Of a DNA stretch of 64,000 nt, positions 41,116 to 49,306 are shown piece by piece (the stretch's first letter is position 1; each line of letters starts with the position of its first letter). The DNA is taken from assembly GCA_947389015.1 (NCBI GenBank), contig CANDVA010000005.1, positions 1 to 64,000 on the forward strand, written 5' to 3'. The DNA comes from an uncultured Clostridia bacterium (GTDB lineage: Bacteria; Bacillota; Clostridia; Oscillospirales; Ruminococcaceae). The translations under genes and the position numbers were made by a program. The notes under the pieces were generated by a model. That model was not told the origin of the DNA, ran no database searches, and saw nothing but the letters and a program-made list of their open reading frames with translations.

Positions 41116-41853
41116 TCATAAAAAATCGCTCTCCATTGTAATGTTATTCAGAAGCAGCTTCTGAAGCTCCTTGTAGCGTCCGCGGCTGAGAGGCAGTACC
41201 TCGCCGTTGTCGAGCGTTACGCCGTTCTTTTCGACAAGCGATATTTTGTTCGGGTTTACGATATATCCGCGGCATACCCCATAAAAGCCCCTTGCGAGGA
41301 ACAGTTCCTCGACGTCCGCGAAGCGGCTTTCCGCGAGAAGATATTCGCGCCTGCCTGTGTGGAGATATGTCCTGCGTTTGATACAGCAGAAGTAAAAAAG
41401 GTCGCCGAACGGTATTCTGATAAGCTTTTTGTCGCCGTTTGAGATTATCTCGCAGGAATACGCCTCGGGGGAGAATTCACGGCACTCGCGTATGACCCGC
41501 GCAAGCTCGCCGATTATTTTCTCGGGAGCGCTGTCTTTGGTGATAAACGCGTTAATGCGATAGGGAATGGTGTTGTATACCTCGTCGCGATAGGACGTGG
41601 CGAATACAAGAAAGAACGTAGAGTTGATAAGTCTCAGCTCCGCGGCAAGCTCTTTTCCGTTGAGACGCGGCATATCGATATCAAGTATCACTAAGTCGAA
41701 GCTGTCATCGGAAAAACGCTCGAGCAGCTGTTTTCCGTCCGTGAAAAAGCTGATACGCGCGTCTGCCGCCGCCTGCTTTACGGCGTTTTCGATAAGCGGT
41801 CGGAACACGTTTTTCAGAAAATCGGGATCGTCGTCGCAAACGGCTATTTTCAC
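41116..41853 (-). CDS. LytTR-family response regulator (AgrA-like)
   Basis: The 245-residue protein has a receiver domain (1-125) with the acidic pair in CDDD, phosphoacceptor Asp in LVILDIDMPRLNG at about 58 and a late Lys in FITKDS, then a LytTR DNA-binding domain (about 140-240; LFYFCCIKRRTYLHT, FYGVCRGYIVNPNKI, LSRGRYKELQ). The GTG at 41853 is preferred because AGGAGG lies 9 bases upstream; the in-frame TTG at 41859 is too close. Its promoter and the acyltransferase promoter are divergent around a LytTR-type direct repeat. Confidence 0.87.
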   Translation of the reverse strand: MKIAVCDDDPDFLKNVFRPLIENAVKQAAADARISFFTDGKQLLERFSDDSFDLVILDIDMPRLNGKELAAELRLINSTFFLVFATSYRDEVYNTIPYRINAFITKDSAPEKIIGELARVIRECREFSPEAYSCEIISNGDKKLIRIPFGDLFYFCCIKRRTYLHTGRREYLLAESRFADVEELFLARGFYGVCRGYIVNPNKISLVEKNGVTLDNGEVLPLSRGRYKELQKLLLNNITMESDFL

Positions 41854-41882
41854 TCTCAAGCACCTCCTTGACCTATGCTTTA

Positions 41883-41911
41883 ATTATACAATAACTTCAA
41901 GGGTATGTCAA
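41883..41911 (-). promoter_or_regulatory. Consensus promoter of the two-component operon
   Basis: On the minus strand TTGACA (41911-41906), 17 bases, TATAAT (41888-41883). A CAAGGGT/ACCCTTG inverted repeat at 41898-41924 overlaps it. Confidence 0.8.
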
Positions 41912-41924
41912 TATCGCACCCTTG

Positions 41925-41954
41925 CAACTCGGTACCGATTTTGTACAACTCGGT
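41925..41954. promoter_or_regulatory. LytTR-type direct repeat operator
   Basis: CAACTCGGT occurs at 41925-41933 and 41946-41954, period 21 bp (9 + 12), the same spacing as AgrA and other LytTR sites. It lies 9 bases upstream of the acyltransferase -35 and upstream of the two-component promoter, as expected for activation by the neighbouring regulator. Confidence 0.65.
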
Positions 41955-41963
41955 CGTTTTTTA

Positions 41964-41992
41964 TTGAAAAAAATATCCGTCAAAGCTATAAT
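41964..41992 (+). promoter_or_regulatory. Promoter of the acyltransferase gene
   Basis: TTGAAA and TATAAT separated by 17 bases, immediately right of the LytTR repeats. Confidence 0.75.
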
Positions 41993-42033
41993 CCAACTGA
42001 AAGCACTCTTTGCTTCGGAAAGGACAGATGACT

Positions 42034-43179
42034 ATGACGGACAAGAATAATCTCGGCGCGTTTGACCGTTTTCGGCTTGCGGCGGCGGTGCTGGTAATAG
42101 CGATACATACTTCGCCGTTTTGGAGCGTAAACGAGACCTGCAATTTTCTGCTGACAAGCGTTTTCGCGCGTGTCGCCGTGCCGTTTTTCTTCGCGATGAC
42201 GGGGTATTTTACGGACTTCAAAAGCGCAGCGCGTATCGGGAAACTCGTTGTAAAGACCCTCGCGATGTACGCGGCGGCGATAGTGATATATCTCCCGTTC
42301 GGCACTTACTCGGCAACGCTGAGAATGCTGCTGTTTGACGGCGCGTTTTATCATCTCTGGTACTTTCCCGCTTGCGTTACGGGGGCGCTTATCGTTTTCG
42401 CGCTTGAAAAGCTGCCTGCCATACCCGCTTTTGCGGTAGCGGGTACGCTGTATGCCGTAGGAGTATTCGGCGACAGCTATTACGGGCTTACCGCAGACTT
42501 GCCGTCGGTTCGCGCGATGTATGATTTTTTCTCGGGAATATTTTCCTATACGAGGAACGGGCTGTTTTTCGCGCCGCTGTTTATGCTGATCGGCAGCGCG
42601 CTGTCAAAACGCGAGCTCGGCGGAAATCGTTTTGCGGCGGGGACGAGGTTTGTACTGTCTCTGCTGCTGATGACTGTCGAGTGTTTGCTGCTCAAAGGTA
42701 TCGCGTTCGCGCCGCATGACAATATGTTCTTCTTGCTGATACCCGCGGTGATTTTTCTGTTTGATTTTCTGGCGTCGTTCAAGGCGAAACCGCGCCCGCG
42801 TTACCGCAAGGCGGCGATGTGGATATATATTCTTCATCCGATAGCGGGGTATTGGATCGGCATTCTGACGACGCAGCTCGGGATAGAGGACTTCTCCGCA
42901 CGGTATAGTTTCTTGAACTTTGTGCTTGTAACGGTGCTGTCGTTCGCGGCGGCATTCGGGATAGAGCTTACGCGAGCGGTTTTGGAAAGATTTTGCGGGA
43001 TCGGACGCGGAGTAATGGGGCGTAGACAGGTAAATCAGAATTTAGCGCATAAGCTTTATGACCAAAAAATTGGGATTCCAAAGGGACCGGACCCTTTGGC
43101 GGGATGCAAGGGCAGAGCCCTTGCCGGGTTCGGGCGGAGCCCGAAACGCCGCGTAGCGGCAAAAACAAAAAAGCGCTAA
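42034..43179 (+). CDS. Acyltransferase-3 family membrane protein, C-terminus extended into a repeat
   Basis: The protein has about ten transmembrane helices in roughly 330 residues, opening with FDRFRLAAAVLVIAIHTSPFW, the AT3 catalytic-type arginine/histidine motif, and FFFAMTGYF, and continuing with ILHPIAGYWIG. AT3 proteins O-acetylate cell-wall, teichoic or surface polysaccharides. AAAGGA 9 bases upstream supports this ATG; an earlier ATG two codons before is too close. The last 48 or so residues (from about QVNQNLAHK) are encoded by the dispersed repeat at 43031 and are not part of the family, so an insertion replaced the original end. It is probably controlled by the divergent LytTR system. 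Confidence 0.82.
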   Translation: MTDKNNLGAFDRFRLAAAVLVIAIHTSPFWSVNETCNFLLTSVFARVAVPFFFAMTGYFTDFKSAARIGKLVVKTLAMYAAAIVIYLPFGTYSATLRMLLFDGAFYHLWYFPACVTGALIVFALEKLPAIPAFAVAGTLYAVGVFGDSYYGLTADLPSVRAMYDFFSGIFSYTRNGLFFAPLFMLIGSALSKRELGGNRFAAGTRFVLSLLLMTVECLLLKGIAFAPHDNMFFLLIPAVIFLFDFLASFKAKPRPRYRKAAMWIYILHPIAGYWIGILTTQLGIEDFSARYSFLNFVLVTVLSFAAAFGIELTRAVLERFCGIGRGVMGRRQVNQNLAHKLYDQKIGIPKGPDPLAGCKGRALAGFGRSPKRRVAAKTKKR

Positions 43180-43326
43180 AAGGGCTTGGGGAAAAACAAG
43201 AGTTTTTCCCCAAATCGGCGATTTTGCCAACAGGCAAAATCGCCGATAAATCACTTTTTTCTGCCGGTGGCAGAAAAAAGTGATCCGCGCTCTAAGCAAC
43301 ACCTTATTGATATAAATTCTGATTTA
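43031..43326 (+). repeat. Hairpin-array repeat, copy 3
   Basis: The ends are a perfect 14-bp terminal inverted repeat: TAAATCAGAATTTA on the left and TAAATTCTGATTTA on the right. The interior is a row of stem-loops: CCAAAGGG-ACCGGA-CCCTTTGG, GCAAGGGC-AGA-GCCCTTGC, TTCGGGC-GGA-GCCCGAA, GCCGC-GTA-GCGGC, a GGGGAAAAAC/GTTTTTCCCC stem (43186-43213), a 15-bp stem with AACA loop (43214-43247) and a 15-bp stem with GGT loop (43251-43283). The last three match copy 2, with paired changes that keep both long stems perfect. It reaches into the 3' end of the acyltransferase gene. Confidence 0.9.
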
Positions 43327-43351
43327 GTCTTAATGCTCTCGGAGGTAAAAA

Positions 43352-44212
43352 ATGAATAAAATGAAATTCTCGGTATTTCCGAGCGAAAACTTTGTCGATC
43401 TCTGTCTGTATCAATTCGGGCGTGAACAATGCTCTCCCGCTCACTTGTTCGGTCCGGCAGCGCGTAACCATTATTTGTTCCACTATATTCTGTCGGGTTC
43501 GGGAACGCTTATCACCGAGGACGGCAGCGCCAACGAAAAAACATATCATATTGACAGCGGGCAGGGCTTTATGCTGTTCCCTGATATGATAACGACTTGT
43601 ATCGCCGATAAAAAAGAGCCTTGGGAATATGTGTGGCTGGAATTCGACGGGCTGAAAGTGCGCACTTTGCTGGAGACCGCGGGGCTTTCCCGCGAAAATC
43701 CCGTTTATCGCGCACGAGATACGGAGCTTCGCGATAAAATGGCGGCGGAAATGCTTTACATCAACGGCAACAGGAACGATCCGCCGTTCTGTCTTATCGG
43801 TCATCTGTATTTGTTCGCGGATTGCCTCGCGCGTTCCTCGGCTGCCCCGCAGCCGAAGCAGGGCAGCCCGCTGCGCGACTTCTACGTTCACGAGGCGCTT
43901 GTTTTTATTGAGAGCAGCTACGGAGAGGATATCACCGTCGAGGACATAGCCGCCGCGTGCGGACTGAACCGAAGCTATTTCGGAAAAATATTCAAGCAGT
44001 CGGTAGGGAAGTCGCCGCAGGAGTTTTTGCTGAGCTACCGTATGGCAAAGGCGGCGGAGCTGCTGGAGATCACTACACTGCCCGTCGGCGAGATCGGCGC
44101 AAGGGTAGGATACGCTAACCCGCTTCACTTTTCCCGCGCCTTCAAAAACGAATACGGCACCGCGCCAAGAGATTATCGCGGAGCGCGCAGAGCAGCGATA
44201 CTGACAAAGTGA
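43352..44212 (+). CDS. AraC-family transcriptional regulator
   Basis: The 286-residue protein has an N-terminal cupin-like sensing domain (about 15-160; YLFHYILSGSGTLI, GQGFMLFPDMITT) and C-terminal double helix-turn-helix (about 185-280; DITVEDIAAACGLNRSYFGKIFKQSVGKSPQEFLLSYRM and VGEIGARVGYANPLHFSRAFKNEYGTAPRDYR). Such regulators usually control sugar uptake or glycoside hydrolase genes. GGAGG sets the start. The pectin locus lies 1-2 kb to the right, but a link is only suggested by proximity. Confidence 0.88.
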   Translation: MNKMKFSVFPSENFVDLCLYQFGREQCSPAHLFGPAARNHYLFHYILSGSGTLITEDGSANEKTYHIDSGQGFMLFPDMITTCIADKKEPWEYVWLEFDGLKVRTLLETAGLSRENPVYRARDTELRDKMAAEMLYINGNRNDPPFCLIGHLYLFADCLARSSAAPQPKQGSPLRDFYVHEALVFIESSYGEDITVEDIAAACGLNRSYFGKIFKQSVGKSPQEFLLSYRMAKAAELLEITTLPVGEIGARVGYANPLHFSRAFKNEYGTAPRDYRGARRAAILTK

Positions 44213-44244
44213 TCTATAATTTACTTGAAATAAAAAAATTAAGT

Positions 44245-44346
44245 ATGATAACGGCGGAGCTTGACCGTGACGACGGCACAGCAGAATACGATATTAAAAT
44301 CAACGCCGAAAACGGCGAGGCGCTTGAAACGAAGGTCGGCGGCTGA
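44245..44346 (+). pseudogene. Remnant of a PepSY-domain gene
   Basis: The short reading frame encodes ITAELDRDDGTAEYDIKINAENGEALETKVGG, which matches the PepSY pattern ELDRDDGxxEYxVxI...ATGE..., with the middle strand missing. The preceding frame also reads in the same direction for a few codons. No ribosome site is present. It seems a decayed fragment of a PepSY protein left between two AraC genes. Confidence 0.45.
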
Positions 44347-44368
44347 CGCTCGTCAGTCGGTTTTTTTC
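44339..44368 (+). terminator. Terminator of AraC regulator at 43352
   Basis: CTGACG pairs with CGTCAG around CT, extended by G-C and G-T pairs, followed by TTTTTTT. It overlaps the PepSY fragment end and the 3' end of the facing AraC gene. Confidence 0.75.
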
Positions 44369-45108
44369 TGCTGCATTTTGGCAGCGTAGTTTTTTGGCGA
44401 GCAGCCGAAGTTTTTCTTGAAAACGCGCGAGAAATACAGCGGTTCGGCAAATCCGCAGACGTATGCTATCTGGGAGATGTTCTGCTCGTCGCCGTTTGTG
44501 GAGCATAGCAGTTTTTCGGCCATCTGCATACGCAGGCTTACCAAATAATTGTGCGGGGTCATTCCCATTTCGCTCTTGAACAGCTTGCGGAGATAATCGT
44601 AGCTGAACGGTATCGTTTTTAAATAGGTATCCAGCTCGTAGTCGCAGTCGGTGAAGTTCTGCATTATATTGCTCTTTATCGCGCCTATGACGTTGCGCAG
44701 GGGCTTGGTGCTCTGGAACGCGATAACGTAGTTTACGATAAGGTTTCCAAACGCCGCGATGATAAGCTGGTGGTTATTGATCTTACTGTTAAAGTAGTAG
44801 AAGGCGTCGTTGAACGCGTTCAGTATATGATTGTCGCTGTCGTCGGAGATGACGATGGGCGTTTTGAACGGCAGAGTGGCGTCGGTTATGTTTATATGTA
44901 TATTTGTAAACCCGCGCTCGCTGTTGTTGGTGTGGGGGATAGCGGGGGGGATTATTACTATATCCCCCTCGGCGTATTTCATAGTGCAGTCGTCGAACAC
45001 AAATTCCCCGCAGCCTCCCGTGCAATAAATAAGCTCCCAGTTTTCATGAGAATGAAGATGCATTGAAAAGGTTATCAGATTTTTGCCCACATAAGTTATA
45101 TTGTTCAT
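44353..45108 (-). CDS. AraC-family transcriptional regulator
   Basis: The 251-residue protein has an N-terminal AraC cupin domain (FSMHLHSHENWELIYCTGGCGEFVF, AEGDIVIIPPAIPHTN with the HxxxE/H cupin residues) and a C-terminal double helix-turn-helix (DYLRKLFKSEMGMTPHNYLVSLRM and ISQIAYVCGFAEPLYFSRVFKKNFGCSPKNY). It lies between the other AraC gene and the pectin esterase and is the strongest local candidate for regulating the pectin genes. The start at 45108 fits GAGGTG; a GTG at 45117 is part of that site. Confidence 0.87.
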   Translation of the reverse strand: MNNITYVGKNLITFSMHLHSHENWELIYCTGGCGEFVFDDCTMKYAEGDIVIIPPAIPHTNNSERGFTNIHINITDATLPFKTPIVISDDSDNHILNAFNDAFYYFNSKINNHQLIIAAFGNLIVNYVIAFQSTKPLRNVIGAIKSNIMQNFTDCDYELDTYLKTIPFSYDYLRKLFKSEMGMTPHNYLVSLRMQMAEKLLCSTNGDEQNISQIAYVCGFAEPLYFSRVFKKNFGCSPKNYAAKMQQKKTD

Positions 45109-45272
45109 AATATACACCTCACACGTAACATGTAACCCGATTTACATTTCCCGTAATAATAATATGCCCTAATTAGTTGGTGGAGATTTGGACATATTTC
45201 ACAATTTTAAAGAAAAACAGTTGAAAAAGGAAAAACTATATGATATAATCCAAGTAGATGTAATGGATTACA

Positions 45273-46202
45273 TCAATTCCCTGCGAAATATCCCAGCAGG
45301 GTTTTCTTTTCGGCAGCGGTAAGCTCGCGGCTCCACGGAACTCTTCCGTCACGCGGCACTCCGTATTCCGCAAAGCGCGCGGTCTTGTCGCGTTCGGTAT
45401 AGTTCCATTTATCAAAGCCCTCCGACGCGATATGCGTGCCATAGGCGCAGTCGATAAAGGACGATTTCCCGTAGTCGCGCCACGGTCTCGCAAGGTATAT
45501 CGAGCCGTCCGAAACACGCTCATCCCGTGTAAAGCGGCAGCGGTGGAACACAAATCCTATCTCCTGTTCGGGCGCGTGCGCGGGAGCGGCGACGTAACCG
45601 TGACCTCTCACATCGTACAGCGACTTGATCTCGCAGTCTTTAAACAGCGCGTCGCCGCAGCCGAATATAAAGTCCACGGTGCCCGCGATAAAGCAGTTCT
45701 TGTAGATCTGACGCGAACAGCCCTCGGCGCGGAGCTCGTCCTTGAGGAAGCCGTCGTATCTTATTATAAGGTCGGGCGGCAGCGGTCCGCAGAAGATCGT
45801 ATCCTGCGTTGAAATGAAGCTGCAGTCCTCGGCGTGGAAATCGTCTGCGTATACCGTAAGCGCAACCTCCTGCCCCTTTTCCTCGGGCTTGAGTGAATCG
45901 TTTTCAACGGTGAGGTCTATAAAGCTCACGTGAGGCGCAAGCACGGCGGCGGTGTAGGTACGGAAGGTGTTGTACTCTTTGCCGTCCTCGTGAATCTTAT
46001 TGGCGTAGTCGCCGTAGACGATGACCGTTTTGTCCGTACCCGCTCCGACGAGCTCTATGTACGGAACGGATATCTCCAACTTCTGCCGATAAACGCCCTC
46101 GGAGAGCATTATCCGGGTGTGCGGACCGGCGGCGCGGATCACCTCGCCGATATCCTCTTTTGGAGAGACTGTTATTTCTTTCACAATTTCTTCCCCTTTC
46201 AT
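45273..46202 (-). CDS. Pectinesterase (CE8 family)
   Basis: CE8 enzymes remove methyl groups from methyl-esterified galacturonan. The 309-residue right-handed beta-helix protein has FISTQDTIFCG (catalytic Gln), GTVDFIFGCGDALF (catalytic Asp pair region) and LARPWRDYGKSSF (the Arg-containing LxRPW motif). No signal peptide is visible, so methylated oligogalacturonides would be demethylated in the cytoplasm after import. It is divergent from the large pectin operon and has its own promoter. Confidence 0.92.
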   Translation of the reverse strand: MKGEEIVKEITVSPKEDIGEVIRAAGPHTRIMLSEGVYRQKLEISVPYIELVGAGTDKTVIVYGDYANKIHEDGKEYNTFRTYTAAVLAPHVSFIDLTVENDSLKPEEKGQEVALTVYADDFHAEDCSFISTQDTIFCGPLPPDLIIRYDGFLKDELRAEGCSRQIYKNCFIAGTVDFIFGCGDALFKDCEIKSLYDVRGHGYVAAPAHAPEQEIGFVFHRCRFTRDERVSDGSIYLARPWRDYGKSSFIDCAYGTHIASEGFDKWNYTERDKTARFAEYGVPRDGRVPWSRELTAAEKKTLLGYFAGN

Positions 46203-46234
46203 GACCGAAAAAGTTATGTTTTCTTCTATTTTTG

Positions 46235-46264
46235 ATTATACTATGTTAGACGCCTGTTTTTCAA
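46235..46264 (-). promoter_or_regulatory. Promoter of the pectinesterase gene
   Basis: On the minus strand TTGAAA (46264-46259) and TATAAT (46240-46235) have an 18-base spacer, about 33 bases before the start codon. Confidence 0.7.
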
Positions 46265-46411
46265 TAAGTAATGATAAAGTTTGTTAAAAACGAACAATAA
46301 CGGCACAAAAATTTGTAAACAATAGTCAATGCTTGTTGAAAATCGGGATAAAATAAATTTTACCTAAAAAAGTTAATGTCCGAAAAGTGCATAAATAGTC
46401 TTGTATTTGCA

Positions 46412-46441
46412 TTGTACTTTTGGCTTTATTTGGGTTAAAAT
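46412..46441 (+). promoter_or_regulatory. Candidate promoter of the pectin operon
   Basis: TTGTAC at 46412-46417 and TAAAAT at 46436-46441 with an 18-base spacer. The -35 is weak. Alternatives exist in the AT-rich region around 46330-46360, so assignment is tentative. Confidence 0.35.
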
Positions 46442-46498
46442 AGTTTGTAGATAAACGACAAAAAATATCGACCATTGTGAAATGGTTTTTGCGCATTT

Positions 46499-46555
46499 GC
46501 AATAGGGACGTCCCTATTGCTTTTATAGCAGTAACTCTGTTACTGCTATAAAAGC
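46499..46555 (+). other. Two adjacent perfect hairpins in the pectin operon leader
   Basis: First, GCAATAGGGACGTCCCTATTGC (46499-46520), a perfect palindrome. Second, a 17-bp perfect stem, GCTTTTATAGCAGTAAC with GTTACTGCTATAAAAGC, around TCT (46519-46555). They share GC at the junction. No T run follows, so simple termination is unlikely. They may form a leader structure or a paired operator, or be the trace of an insertion. Confidence 0.8.
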
Positions 46556-46605
46556 AAGTCGAAAAATATATGATAACTGATATATTTGGACAGGAAAAGA
46601 TCCAT

Positions 46606-47196
46606 ATGAACAATATAAGCTTTAAACAATACAGGGCGATCGATTTGGGAATACTGGCAGTCATTCTGTTTGTTGCCGAGACGATCACGGCAAAGGCGGC
46701 AAGCACGTGGTTTCCGATGGAATTGTATATGCTTTCCCCATCGATAGCTGTGATTTGTATAGTTATGATGCGGTGGAGCGGCTTTGCCGTGATACACGCG
46801 GTCGTCGGCGGAGCGGCGTATTGCCTGGCTCTTGGCGCAACGGCGCAGCAGTTTGCGATATACTGCGTTGGAAATTCCCTTGCGCTGGTATCGCTGATAC
46901 TCATTAAGACGCTCGGCAAGCAGAAGATAAAGGACAGCGTGTGGCTGACTGTTATCTTTACTGTGCTTGCGTTCGTGGGAGCGGAGCTTGGAAGAGGACT
47001 TGTAGGTCTAATATTCGGACTTGCGATAGATTCGATCCTCGCGTTTTTTACCACAGATTCGCTTTCGCTGGTTTTCGCGGTGGTGGTTGTTCTGATCTCG
47101 CGAAGGATCGACGGATTGTTTGAGGATCAGAAGGCGTATCTGATACGCACCGAATCGGAGCGCAGACGCGCGCGGAGTCCCGATGATTTTGAGTGA
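46606..47196 (+). CDS. Multi-pass membrane protein resembling an ECF-transporter S component
   Basis: The 196-residue protein has about five or six transmembrane helices between residues 8 and 170 and a charged C-terminal tail (RTESERRRARSPDDFE). The size, lack of a periplasmic domain and Ala/Gly-rich helices resemble S components of energy-coupling factor vitamin transporters, but a specific family is not recognised. AGGA about 10 bases before the ATG is weak. It is the first gene of the pectin operon; the two permease genes follow after 50 bases. Confidence 0.55.
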   Translation: MNNISFKQYRAIDLGILAVILFVAETITAKAASTWFPMELYMLSPSIAVICIVMMRWSGFAVIHAVVGGAAYCLALGATAQQFAIYCVGNSLALVSLILIKTLGKQKIKDSVWLTVIFTVLAFVGAELGRGLVGLIFGLAIDSILAFFTTDSLSLVFAVVVVLISRRIDGLFEDQKAYLIRTESERRRARSPDDFE

Positions 47197-47246
47197 CGAA
47201 AAATGTTAATATAGCTCGAAAATATCATTTTTAGGAGGTTTCAAAG

Positions 47247-48302
47247 ATGCAAATGAATGTTTCCGACTATTTGATTTTTGATGCGGAAAGCGGTACCTAC
47301 ATCGAAAATCCGGAACAGGCGGTTCGTGATGATGTCGAAAAGCATCATTGGCTGAACGTTCTCAGGGCTGTGATAAAGGACTGGCGACTGTACCTTATGC
47401 TTGTTCCGATGCTCGCGGTATTCCTGCTGTGGCGTTACCTGCCGATGTACGAGCTGCTCGGATGCTTTAAGGTAACGGACAGTGTAAAGCCCGTTGCGGA
47501 GCAGTACTATTCGGGATTTTCCTATTTCAGGACGCTGATCGCCGGTTCGGGTACGCTTACGACTGAGTTCTGGAGGGCGTTCAGAAATACGTTCCTGCTG
47601 AGCTTCTACGGTCTGTGCTTCGGTTTCCCGATGCCGATCATCATCGCGCTGTTCTTTAATGAGATCCGCTCGAACATCATGCGAAGCGTTTACCAGGTAA
47701 TTACATATTTGCCGAAATTCATGTCGACGGTTGTAATGACCTCTCTGGTAATGATGCTTGTAAAGCAGGGCTCGCTGACGTCCGGTATGGGTATCATCTC
47801 GCAGTTCTTGGTTAATATCGGCGCTGTTACCGAGGATGTAGCGTTCAAGCAAGGTCTTATGAACAACCCGTCTTTCTTCAGAGCTATTTATCAGATAAGC
47901 GGTATCTGGGAGACGGCGGGCTACGACAGCATCGTGTTCTTTGCGGCGATAATCGCGATCTCGCCTACGAGCTATGAGGCGGCACAGATCGACGGCGCGG
48001 GCAAGCTGGCTCAGATGAAGTACGTTGTACTGCCGAGCATTTTGTCGACGATCGTTATAATGCTTATCACGAGAATAGGCTCGCTGCTTAATGTCGGTTA
48101 CGAAAAGGTTCTCCTTTTGTACAACACAAACACCTACGTGACCGCGGATGTTGTTTCGACGTTCTCGCAGAGATACGGTATCTCGGGTACGATGACGGGT
48201 CTGGCGTCCGCCGCCGAGATGATGAACAACGTTATCGGAATGCTGTTGGTTATCGGCGCTAATACGATCGCTCGCAAGGCGTCCGATGTATCACTCTATT
48301 AA
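47247..48302 (+). CDS. Carbohydrate ABC transporter permease (LplB/YtcP type)
   Basis: The 351-residue permease has an N-terminal cytoplasmic extension of about 45 residues, six transmembrane helices and the EAA motif SPTSYEAAQIDGAGKLAQMKYVVLP that docks on the ATPase. The LplB/YtcP subgroup works with very large substrate-binding lipoproteins, found downstream here, and often imports oligogalacturonides or rhamnogalacturonan fragments. AGGAGG marks the start. The next permease starts 11 bases later. Confidence 0.9.
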   Translation: MQMNVSDYLIFDAESGTYIENPEQAVRDDVEKHHWLNVLRAVIKDWRLYLMLVPMLAVFLLWRYLPMYELLGCFKVTDSVKPVAEQYYSGFSYFRTLIAGSGTLTTEFWRAFRNTFLLSFYGLCFGFPMPIIIALFFNEIRSNIMRSVYQVITYLPKFMSTVVMTSLVMMLVKQGSLTSGMGIISQFLVNIGAVTEDVAFKQGLMNNPSFFRAIYQISGIWETAGYDSIVFFAAIIAISPTSYEAAQIDGAGKLAQMKYVVLPSILSTIVIMLITRIGSLLNVGYEKVLLLYNTNTYVTADVVSTFSQRYGISGTMTGLASAAEMMNNVIGMLLVIGANTIARKASDVSLY

Positions 48303-48313
48303 AGAGGTTTGCT

Positions 48314-49204
48314 ATGAAAAGACGACTTGAAATTTCCGAGCTTATATTCAAGATTATAAGCTATGTGCTGCTTACGGTATTCGCGATCTGCTGTCTGTAT
48401 CCTTTCCTGTACACGATCTCGGCTTCGATAAGCGGCAGAGAAGTGGTTGACTACAACCGGCTGGTGCTTTTCCCCAAGGACATACAGTTTGACGCGTTCT
48501 CGAGAATGTTTAACAACAATATGTTCTGGAACGCATACACAAATACGCTGTTCCTAACGTTTTACGGAACGATCTGGGAGGTTTTCCTTTCAATACTCGG
48601 CGCATACGCGCTGTCCAAGAAGAGACTGCTGTTCCGTAAGGGATTTAACTTCTTCCTGGTATTCACTATGTGGTTCAGCGCGGGTCTTGTTCCGCAGTAC
48701 TTGAACTATATCGCGACAAAAAAGGTATTCAACGCGGTGGGCATTATGGATGACAAGTGGCTGGTCGTTATCGCGATGGGTATGGCGGCTATGAACATCA
48801 TCCTGCTGCGCAACTCGTTTGAGGGAGTACCGAGCGAGATCGAGGAGGCGGCTATCGTCGACGGCGCTACCGAAATGCAGGTGCTCTGGAGAGTGTATCT
48901 GCCGATGAGCAAATCGATAATAGCGACCGTAACATTGTTCTTTGCGATATCGCGTTGGAACGGATACTTTTGGGCAAGACAGATGATCTCAAACGGAAAC
49001 GAGCATCCGCTTATGGTATATATCCGTCTGAGACTTGAGCAATATACCGATCCCGAACAGATGTCGGCGTGGAGTGAACCGTATTCTTCGGATTCCGTTA
49101 TCTACGCGTTGATCGTTTGTTCGATAGTCCCCATTCTTGTTATTTATCCCTTTATCCAGAAATATTTCGCAAAGGGCGTAAATGTCGGCGGTGTAAAGGA
49201 ATAA
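48314..49204 (+). CDS. Carbohydrate ABC transporter permease (LplC/YtcP type)
   Basis: The 296-residue partner permease has six transmembrane helices and the EAA motif SEIEEAAIVDGATEMQVLWRVYLPMSKS. The C-terminus contains YPFIQKYFAKGVNVGGVKE, a typical ending for CUT1 permeases of this subgroup. It forms the heterodimeric channel with the gene upstream. Paired with the solute-binding lipoprotein 100 bases downstream. Confidence 0.9.
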   Translation: MKRRLEISELIFKIISYVLLTVFAICCLYPFLYTISASISGREVVDYNRLVLFPKDIQFDAFSRMFNNNMFWNAYTNTLFLTFYGTIWEVFLSILGAYALSKKRLLFRKGFNFFLVFTMWFSAGLVPQYLNYIATKKVFNAVGIMDDKWLVVIAMGMAAMNIILLRNSFEGVPSEIEEAAIVDGATEMQVLWRVYLPMSKSIIATVTLFFAISRWNGYFWARQMISNGNEHPLMVYIRLRLEQYTDPEQMSAWSEPYSSDSVIYALIVCSIVPILVIYPFIQKYFAKGVNVGGVKE

Positions 49205-49306
49205 TATCACACACGATAATCAGCCGCACTCCGCGGTTGATATATAAAAAGGTAAAAGCGGACGAAAATGTTCGCGAATACACAATCCTGAAGGAGGAAC
49301 AACACA

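Noticed and set aside
45131-45160. TGTAAC followed after 15 bases by CGTA on the plus strand
   Set aside because: It resembles the ECF-type promoters but the spacer is 15 and no plus-strand gene follows before the pectin operon more than 1 kb away.
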